Positions 58,225-64,000 of a DNA stretch of 64,000 nt are shown piece by piece. Numbering within the stretch: position 1 is the stretch's first letter; the number at the start of each line of letters is the position of its first letter. The position numbers and the translations under genes are program-made. The notes under the pieces are model-generated. The model was not told the DNA's origin, searched no databases, and saw only the letters and a list, made by a program, of their open reading frames with translations. The stretch is from Peptoniphilus_A genitalis (GTDB lineage Bacteria > Bacillota > Clostridia > Tissierellales > Peptoniphilaceae): assembly GCF_949769225.1 (NCBI RefSeq), contig NZ_CATKPB010000008.1. The stretch is one strand, 5' to 3'.

Positions 58225-58569
58225 ATGGTTGATAGGTCTTATTTGCCCTTTAAGTCTGCTAGGGAATACATGGACAGGGGGATGGCAAAGTGGATGGGGT
58301 TTTTTATCTCGGAACACACTACTGCCCTCTCCCACATGGGCGACTTCATAGATTTTTCTTCTCAAATGTCTAATGAGGAGATTGTCCTTTTGATTAGTCA
58401 GGTTTATGTAAATAGTCTCGAGGTTTTGGTTTTTACAAGTCACAGGCAAGAGCCCTACCTCGGTAGAATCAAGGAAATTTTTGATGGAAGAATTTATTTA
58501 AGTGGAGAAGAACCCCTCAACATTGTCTTTGGGGATATTATTAAAATTGTTTTGGCGGAGGACCTATGA
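58225..58569 (+). CDS. YolD-like protein
   Basis: The 114-residue product begins LPFKSAREYMDRGMAKWMGFFISEHT, close to the YolD pattern, and continues SNEEIVLLISQVYVNSLEVL and then YLGRIKEIFDGRIYLSGEEP, a beta-sheet end with G-x-I. YolD-like proteins are encoded with UvrX-like polymerases in Firmicutes and may control them. An AGGAGGTGG site lies before the ATG, 17 bases after the polymerase stop. Codon use matches the polymerase. Confidence 0.75.
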   Translation: MVDRSYLPFKSAREYMDRGMAKWMGFFISEHTTALSHMGDFIDFSSQMSNEEIVLLISQVYVNSLEVLVFTSHRQEPYLGRIKEIFDGRIYLSGEEPLNIVFGDIIKIVLAEDL

Positions 58570-58850
58570 AGAACTTAGAAAAAAATTTTATTCAATTTGA
58601 TTATTTTTCGATTAACTACAAAAATTTTGAGGAGACTTTTTATGAGTTTTCAAATGTCAATGTTCCCTTGATTTTTTTGACTGAGGACCTACTTCTCCAC
58701 ATGTTTGCTACAGGTCACTCTTACTTCCTTCTCAATGCTATAAATTCTGCAGATGCTAAAGACCATTATTTTATTTTTAAAAAAGTTACAAGTTCAGATA
58801 ATAATTTTATCAGCCAGTTTGAATACTTGGGTCAAGTTTCTCCTCTTTAG
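58566..58850 (+). CDS. Unknown protein in the polymerase cassette (DUF5960-like)
   Basis: The 94-residue product (MKNLEKNFIQFDYFSINYKN, PLIFLTEDLLLHMFATGHSY, KDHYFIFKKVTSSDNNFISQ) has no recognised function; small proteins of this sort follow YolD genes in some Firmicutes (DUF5960 may be the family, unchecked). Its ATG overlaps the YolD-like stop by four bases, so it is co-translated. A terminator follows shortly after. Confidence 0.65.
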   Translation: MKNLEKNFIQFDYFSINYKNFEETFYEFSNVNVPLIFLTEDLLLHMFATGHSYFLLNAINSADAKDHYFIFKKVTSSDNNFISQFEYLGQVSPL

Positions 58851-58884
58851 TTTAAGGCTATCTTTTATAAGAGGAAGTGAGTAT

Positions 58885-58906
58885 TCAGCCTAGGCTGATT
58901 TTTTAA
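58885..58906 (+). terminator. Terminator of the polymerase cassette
   Basis: TCAGCCTAGGCTGA is a perfect hairpin followed by TTTTTTAATTTT, 35 bases after the last stop of the cassette. Confidence 0.88.
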
Positions 58907-58965
58907 TTTTTTATTTTTATTTCTTATCTATCTTTATCTTTCAAAAATCCACTTCAAAAATTCCA

Positions 58966-59000
58966 CAAAAAAAGAAGCTATATCAAGTGATATAGCCTCT
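58966..59000 (-). terminator. Terminator of the fprA operon
   Basis: Minus-strand GAGGCTATATCA and TGATATAGCTTC pair closely, followed by TTTTTTTGTGG. It lies about 40 bases after the fprA stop. Confidence 0.9.
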
Positions 59001-59036
59001 TTATATATTTTTAAAACAAATATATTTTCAAGCTTA

Positions 59037-60281
59037 TTATTTAGTTGATTTTTCTTTAATTTCTCTAATCTTTTCCATAGATTCGATAATAGAACCTGCA
59101 AGAGCTTCCATGTCGTTTTCGTTAGCTTCGTTTAGAGATGTATTGATTGTAACTCTTTCTGGAAGAACATCAAATAGTTTTAGATTTTCATCTATATAGT
59201 TTTCAATCTTATCTCCAACTGTACAAGCCCAAGTACCATTTTCAATGATACCAACTGTTCTGTTTTGAACGTTTAGTGCTTCTAAATCGTGTAGGAAGTT
59301 TTTCATCTTAGGATAGATTCCTAGATTGTAAGTTACAGATGCAATAACAAGGTGAGAGTATTGGAATGTTTTTGCTATTAGGTAGGATATATCTGTCTTA
59401 GAAACATCGTATACTTCTACTTTTTTAACTCCTCTTTCAACTAGGCTGTTTGCAAAACCTTGTGCAGCTCTTTCTGTATTTCCATACATTGATGCATAAA
59501 CTATTAACACGCCTTCTTCTTCTGGTTCATATCTTGACCATTTGTCATACTTGTCTAGGATAAATCCAAAGTTATCTCTCCAAACAAGTCCGTGAAGTGG
59601 ACAGATATATTTAACTTGTGGAAGAAGTGGTGCAGCTTTTTTAAGAACGTCTTGGATAAATGGTCCATATTTGCCTACGATGTTAGTAAGGTATCTTCTA
59701 GCTTCATCAAGCCAATCTCTTTCCCAATCAACTTCATCTGCAAATAATTTACCATCCATAGACTTAAAGGAACCAAATCCGTCTGCTGAGAATAATACTC
59801 CATCTGTTACGTCAAGAGACATAATAACTTCTGGCCAGTGAACCATTGGAGCTTCAATGAAAGCAAATGTATGCTTACCAAAGGAAATTGTATCTCCTTC
59901 TTCAACTATTATTAGTTGATTTTCTGGAATATGATATCCCATTTGTCTCATAAATTGGAAACCTTGTTCACTTGATATAATTCTAATATCAGGCCATCTT
60001 ATACATATTTCTTCAATAGCTCCACAGTGGTCAGGTTCCATGTGGTGGATTAGCATATAATCAAGGCTACGTCCATCTAATATATTTTCAATGCTTTGTA
60101 TATAATCTCTTGCAATTGACCAATCGACTGAATCTACAAGAACTGTCTTTTCGTCCATCAAAAGGTATGAATTGTAAGAAACTCCATCTGGAATAGGGAA
60201 CATATTTTCAAAAAGTTCAAGTCTTTTATCATTTCCCCCTACAAAATATAAATCATCTGTTATTTTTCTATTATTTAACAT
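59037..60281 (-). CDS. fprA: Flavodiiron protein (A-type flavoprotein)
   Basis: The 414-residue product reduces oxygen or nitric oxide in anaerobes. The N-terminal MBL-like diiron domain has MLIHHMEPDHCGAIEEICIR (HxExDH), APMVHWPEVIM and YICPLHGLVWRDN ligands. The flavodoxin domain starts near 262 with VLIVYASMYGNTERAAQG and holds VTYNLGIYPKMKNFLHDLEA and GTWACTVGDKIENY. It lies 14 bases after the dehydrogenase-ETF-rubredoxin fusion gene, whose rubredoxin could feed it electrons. Confidence 0.95.
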   Translation of the reverse strand: MLNNRKITDDLYFVGGNDKRLELFENMFPIPDGVSYNSYLLMDEKTVLVDSVDWSIARDYIQSIENILDGRSLDYMLIHHMEPDHCGAIEEICIRWPDIRIISSEQGFQFMRQMGYHIPENQLIIVEEGDTISFGKHTFAFIEAPMVHWPEVIMSLDVTDGVLFSADGFGSFKSMDGKLFADEVDWERDWLDEARRYLTNIVGKYGPFIQDVLKKAAPLLPQVKYICPLHGLVWRDNFGFILDKYDKWSRYEPEEEGVLIVYASMYGNTERAAQGFANSLVERGVKKVEVYDVSKTDISYLIAKTFQYSHLVIASVTYNLGIYPKMKNFLHDLEALNVQNRTVGIIENGTWACTVGDKIENYIDENLKLFDVLPERVTINTSLNEANENDMEALAGSIIESMEKIREIKEKSTK

Positions 60282-60294
60282 TTAAAGAGCCTCC

Positions 60295-62232
60295 TTACTT
60301 TCTATCAGCAGTAAAATCTTCTTCAATGAAGTTTTGCTTTTCTTCTTGACATTCTGGGCAAGTCCAATCTTCTGGTAATTTTTCGAAATCTGTACCTGGA
60401 TCGATTTCACCTTCTGGATCTCCGTAGTTTGGATCATATTCATATCCACAACCTGGACATACCATAACTTTGTAGTTAGGTGCTAATTTTCTAGGTTTAG
60501 ATCTTCTAACTTTAACCATTGGAGGTGCTGGTTCTTTTTCACCAGTTCCTAATGCTTCAGCAAGAAGTGGCATGATTTCGAATATATCTCCAACTATACC
60601 GTAGTCACAATTCTTAAAGATTGGAGCACCTGCATTCTTGTTGATAGCAACAATTGTTGATGCATTTTTAATACCCTTTAAGTGTTGGCTGGCTCCTGAA
60701 ATACCACATGCGATATATAGGTTACCATTGAATTTTTGTCCTGACATACCAACGTATCTTTCAAGTGGAAGAAGTTTTAGAGTTTCTGCAACTGGTCTTG
60801 AAGAACCAATTGCTGCGCCTGCTGCGTGAGCAAGTTCTCTCGCCATATCCATGTTTTCTTCTCCACCGATTGCCTTACCTACTGAAACAACTCTTTCAGC
60901 TTCGTAAACAGGAGTATCAACGTCAATACCTACAGAGAAGTCGTATCCATCTTTCTTAAGGTTTTTAACTAGTATATCAACAGCTTCTTTTGCTGTGTCT
61001 GCTTTTATAATTTCTCTTTTTCTTTCTCCAGTGATAGGACCAGCTTTTTTATCTAATACAGCAGCTCTACCTTTTTTCTTTGGAGCTTTACCAATAAGGT
61101 GACTTGCAACTACAACTCTTTGGATTTCAGAAGTACCTTCATAAATTGTTGTAATCTTAGCATCTCTGAAGAATCTTTCTACGTCCATACCCTTTAGATA
61201 TCCAGTACCACCGTGGATTTGAAGAGCTTCGTTAACAACCCACATAGCAACTTCAGATGCAACTGTCTTAGCCATTGCAGCTTCCATTGAATAGTTTTCG
61301 TGATTTTGTTTCATTTCAGCAGCTGAATAAACCATAAGTCTTGCAGCTCTAATCTTTGTAGCCATATCTGCAATCTTAAAAGCAACTGCTTGTTGTTGAG
61401 CAATTGGTCTACCAAATTGAACTCTTTCTTTTGCATAAGCAAGTGCAGCTTCAAATGCACCTTGTGCAATACCTAGTGCTTGAGATGCGATACCAATTCT
61501 ACCACCGTCAAGTGTTTGCATTGCAATTCTAAATCCTTGACCTTCTTTACCAAGTAAGTTTTCCTTTGGAACCTTAACATTGTTAAATTGAAGTTCAGCA
61601 GTAGTTGAAGATCTAATACCTAATTTGTCATAGTGATCTCCAAATGTGAATCCTTCCCATCCCTTTTCTACTATGAAAGCAGAAATTCCGTGAGTACCGA
61701 TTCCTGGTGTAGTTACTGCATATACAACATAAGTGTCAGCAGCTGGAGCATTTGTGATGAAGATCTTGTTACCATTTAAAATGTAGTAGTCTCCATCAAG
61801 AACTGCAGTTGTTTCTGTACCACCTGCATCAGAACCAGCATTTGGTTCAGTTAATCCAAAAGCACCAAGTTTTTTACCTTGAGCAAGAGGTTTTAAATAT
61901 TTTTCCTTTTGTTCTTTTGTACCGAAAGCTTGAATTGGATAAGATCCTAATGAAGTGTGAGCTGATAATACAACACCAACACCTGCGTCTACTCTTGAAA
62001 GTTCTTCTACAGCGATAGCGTAAGAGATAACATCCTTACCTGCTCCGCCTTCTTCTTCTGGATATGGAAGACCCATCCAACCGTTTTCGCCAATCTTCTT
62101 AACAATTTCTTCTGGAAATTCATTGTTTTGATCAAGACCAAAAGATAATGGCTTGATTTCTGCTTCTGCGAATTCTCTGATAGCCTTACGAAGGGCTTCA
62201 TGTTCAGCAGTTGTCTTATACATATTTGACAT
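60295..62232 (-). CDS. Acyl-CoA dehydrogenase fused to an EtfA FAD domain and rubredoxin
   Basis: The 645-residue protein joins three modules. Residues 1-380 are a short-chain acyl-CoA dehydrogenase: GAFGLTEPNAGSDAGGTETT, ATKIRAARLMVYSAAEM, QIHGGTGYLKGMDVERFFRD and IYEGTSEIQRVVVASHLIG with the catalytic Glu near 366. Residues about 400-580 resemble the C-terminal FAD domain of ETF alpha: EAERVVSVGKAIGGEENMDM, GSSRPVAETLKLLP, CGISGASQHLKGIKNASTIV and DYGIVGDIFEIMPLL. Residues about 595-640 are rubredoxin, with CPGCGYEYD and DWTCPECQE ligands. An electron path from CoA substrate through FAD to iron is implied. EtfB is not in the window. Confidence 0.93.
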   Translation of the reverse strand: MSNMYKTTAEHEALRKAIREFAEAEIKPLSFGLDQNNEFPEEIVKKIGENGWMGLPYPEEEGGAGKDVISYAIAVEELSRVDAGVGVVLSAHTSLGSYPIQAFGTKEQKEKYLKPLAQGKKLGAFGLTEPNAGSDAGGTETTAVLDGDYYILNGNKIFITNAPAADTYVVYAVTTPGIGTHGISAFIVEKGWEGFTFGDHYDKLGIRSSTTAELQFNNVKVPKENLLGKEGQGFRIAMQTLDGGRIGIASQALGIAQGAFEAALAYAKERVQFGRPIAQQQAVAFKIADMATKIRAARLMVYSAAEMKQNHENYSMEAAMAKTVASEVAMWVVNEALQIHGGTGYLKGMDVERFFRDAKITTIYEGTSEIQRVVVASHLIGKAPKKKGRAAVLDKKAGPITGERKREIIKADTAKEAVDILVKNLKKDGYDFSVGIDVDTPVYEAERVVSVGKAIGGEENMDMARELAHAAGAAIGSSRPVAETLKLLPLERYVGMSGQKFNGNLYIACGISGASQHLKGIKNASTIVAINKNAGAPIFKNCDYGIVGDIFEIMPLLAEALGTGEKEPAPPMVKVRRSKPRKLAPNYKVMVCPGCGYEYDPNYGDPEGEIDPGTDFEKLPEDWTCPECQEEKQNFIEEDFTADRK

Positions 62233-62260
62233 ATTTTCCTCCTTTTAAGATTAAAGATAA

Positions 62261-62281
62261 TTAAAGTATTTGATACTTTAA
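62261..62281. promoter_or_regulatory. Palindrome in the 5' region of the dehydrogenase fusion
   Basis: TTAAAGTAT and ATACTTTAA flank TTG as a perfect inverted repeat. It lies between the promoter and the gene and might be an operator. Confidence 0.5.
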
Positions 62282-62325
62282 AAGTTAAAAACAAAAGATA
62301 CACCAATACGGTATACAATAATTAA

Positions 62326-62354
62326 AGTATACATCATCTTTGATAAAGTGTCAA
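62326..62354 (-). promoter_or_regulatory. Promoter of the dehydrogenase fusion/fprA operon
   Basis: On the minus strand TTGACA and TATACT are separated by 17 bases, a near-consensus sigma-A promoter. The -10 overlaps one arm of the pair GTATAC (62311-62316) and GTATAC (62327-62332), which could be an operator. Confidence 0.82.
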
Positions 62355-62540
62355 AACATTTTCACAATATTTTTAATAAATTTTTAAAAATATTTTTATG
62401 GTGAAATCTTTTCTTTTTTCGATTTTATTTATACCCCAATTTAAAAAAATTACAATCTACTAGTCCATTAATTGATTAATTCTTTTTTTGTTGTAAAATA
62501 TAAAACTAACAAGAAGTTATTTATTGAAATTGGAGGAATT

Positions 62541-63122
62541 ATGGAATTAGAAAAGTTATTAGAGTGGAGAAGATCTTACAGAAAGTTTGATGAAGAAAGG
62601 GAGCTTTCTAAGGAAGACATTGATGGAATTTTATCTTCTATTAAGTTTGCTTCCTGTGCAAACAACAGACAGTTTCTCAGATTCATTTCTGTTGAGAGCA
62701 AGGAAAAAGTTTTAGAAATTTTTGAAAACACAAGATGGGCTGCCTCCCTACCTAATGGTGCTGGCAGACCTAAGGAAGGCGAAAGACCCACTTATTTTAT
62801 TGCCATCTTAAGTGACAAGGAAAAGAAATTAAAGTTTGATGGAGTTGATCAGGGACTTGTGATTTCTAATTTAACTCTTGCTGCAGCAGAAAGAGGAATT
62901 GGGTCTTGCATTATTGGAAGTGTCGCTGACGATAAGATGCGCGAAATTTTATCTTATGATGAAAGATACACTTGTAAGCTTGTAGTTGCCTTTGGTTATC
63001 CAAAGATAGAGTCAAAAATAAAAGAAATTAATTTAAGCGAAGACCAATCTTATTACCTAGATGATGATGGAAATTATATTGTGCCTAAATACAAGCTTGA
63101 TGATATTGTAAGGAGAATGTGA
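62541..63122 (+). CDS. Nitroreductase family protein
   Basis: From the ATG at 62541 (TTGGAGGAATT site; the frame upstream to 62472 lacks one) the product has 193 residues. It begins ELEKLLEWRRSYRKFDEERE, the FMN-binding R-S-x-R-x-F motif of nitroreductases, with SIKFASCANNRQFLRFISVE, GLVISNLTLAAAERGIGSCI and VAFGYPKIESKIKE following. It would reduce nitro compounds, quinones or flavins with NAD(P)H. The stop overlaps the next ATG, so both genes are coupled. Confidence 0.92.
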   Translation: MELEKLLEWRRSYRKFDEERELSKEDIDGILSSIKFASCANNRQFLRFISVESKEKVLEIFENTRWAASLPNGAGRPKEGERPTYFIAILSDKEKKLKFDGVDQGLVISNLTLAAAERGIGSCIIGSVADDKMREILSYDERYTCKLVVAFGYPKIESKIKEINLSEDQSYYLDDDGNYIVPKYKLDDIVRRM

Positions 63123-64000
63123 TGAGTGAAAACGAAAAAACTTTTTCTAATTTTATAAAGAGAAAATCAAAATTATATTTTATTGATGCCCTGGGCGCCA
63201 TGGCCTTTGGACTTTTTGCAACTCTCTTGGTTGGTACAATCTTAAATACTCTTGGCAAGTCATTTAATATCTCCTTCTTAACAGAAGTCCTATGGCCCCT
63301 AGCTCAAAAAGCAACGGGACCTGCTATTGCGGTTGCAATTGCCACAGCTATGGCTGCCCCTAGCCTTGTTGTTTATGCAGCAACTGTTGTTGGAATTGCT
63401 GGCAATGAACTTGGCGGCCCTATGGGAGTATATATTGCTACTATAGTGGCAGTTGAATTTGGAAAGCTTGTCAGCAGGAGGACAAAAATTGATATTATAG
63501 TTACTCCTGCTATTACTGTTCTCACTGGAGTTTTTGTTGCAAACTTTGTTGGACCTGTTATTGGAAACTTTATGAATTTCTTAGGCACAATTATTATCAA
63601 CGCCACAGAAAAGGCTCCCTTCTTTATGGGAATAATTGTCTCAGTTGTTGTTGGGATAGTCTTGACCCTTCCAATTTCATCTGCTGCCCTATCAATGATG
63701 CTTTCACTCTCATCTCTTGCTGGTGGAGCCGCAACCATTGGCTGCTGTTGTCAAATGGTTGGCTTTGCAGTTATGTCCTATCGTGACAATAAGATTGAAG
63801 GTCTTGTTGCTCAAGGTCTTGGCACTTCCATGCTACAGATGCCAAACATTGTGAGAAACCCACTTATAATTACCCCGCCAATACTTTCATCGGCAATTCT
63901 TGGGCCAGTCTCTACAATGGTCTTTAAACTTGAAAATACTCCACTAGGTTCTGGTATGGGAACTAGTGGACTCGTTGGACAAATATCTACCTTTGCTGCC
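63122..64000 (+). CDS. PTS system EIIC-type membrane protein (3' end outside window)
   Basis: The ATG overlaps the nitroreductase stop (TGATG), and the frame is open to the window end, 293 codons. Many hydrophobic segments are visible: LYFIDALGAMAFGLFATLLV, AIAVAIATAMAAPSLVVYAA, LGGPMGVYIATIVAVEFGKL, FFMGIIVSVVVGIVLTLPIS and AAATIGCCCQMVGFAVMSY-like segments. The pattern with GGPMGVYIA and GGAATIGCCCQMVGF is that of the PTS_IIC_2 (PF13303-type) family, which stands without other PTS parts and has no firm substrate. Confidence 0.82.
   Translation, partial: MSENEKTFSNFIKRKSKLYFIDALGAMAFGLFATLLVGTILNTLGKSFNISFLTEVLWPLAQKATGPAIAVAIATAMAAPSLVVYAATVVGIAGNELGGPMGVYIATIVAVEFGKLVSRRTKIDIIVTPAITVLTGVFVANFVGPVIGNFMNFLGTIIINATEKAPFFMGIIVSVVVGIVLTLPISSAALSMMLSLSSLAGGAATIGCCCQMVGFAVMSYRDNKIEGLVAQGLGTSMLQMPNIVRNPLIITPPILSSAILGPVSTMVFKLENTPLGSGMGTSGLVGQISTFAA

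Overview
The window reads as low-GC, AT-rich Firmicute DNA. Housekeeping genes, an oxygen-sensitive energy metabolism (flavodiiron protein, acyl-CoA dehydrogenase/ETF/rubredoxin fusion, carboxyltransferase alpha subunit without other subunits) and gene style suggest an anaerobic coccus of the Tissierellia (Peptoniphilus/Anaerococcus-like); this is an inference from gene content, not from a marker search.

Bases 1 to about 34,230 are most of a siphovirus-type prophage whose left end lies outside the window. Read from right to left: tyrosine integrase next to tRNA-Leu(CAA); a lysogeny cassette on the + strand (CI-like repressor, ImmA-like peptidase, a membrane-anchored DEDDh exonuclease with a BRCT-like tail); a divergent operator region; then a long minus-strand operon. 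Its early part has a Cro-like regulator, antirepressor, excisionase-like protein, SbcC-like ATPase, SSB, FolD-like protein, MazG-like pyrophosphohydrolase, RecT, a metallo-beta-lactamase-fold protein, a replication protein carrying iterons, VRR-NUC nuclease and an ArpU/RinA-like regulator. The late part has HNH endonuclease, portal, MuF head protein fused to an ADP-ribosyltransferase, terminase large subunit, scaffold, capsid, connectors, tail tube, frameshifted tail chaperones, tape measure, Dit, tail/host-recognition proteins, baseplate protein, holin-like protein and endolysin.

The late operon contains two recoding or switching signals visible in the bases: an A AAA AAC heptamer that joins the two tail chaperone frames, and an 11-G tract that breaks the frame of a small tail-region gene whose intact form would be paralogous to its neighbour.

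From 34,230 the chromosome resumes: tRNA-Leu, tRNA-His, rdgB, rph, a copper-amine-oxidase-domain amidase, an AIR-synthase-like protein, then a transformation/type IV pilus block (pilMN-like fusion, prepilin peptidase, pseudopilin, pilC, pilB, topA, dprA, comM), an M29 aminopeptidase, a biotin-dependent carboxyltransferase and rpsD with a leader hairpin. After a sodium-coupled transporter comes an accessory segment: a large GmrSD-like DUF262/DUF1524 protein (probable phage defence), an AT-rich gap with an 18-bp tandem repeat, and a Y-family polymerase/YolD-like cassette with distinct codon use. The window ends with fprA, the dehydrogenase fusion, a nitroreductase and a truncated PTS-type membrane protein.
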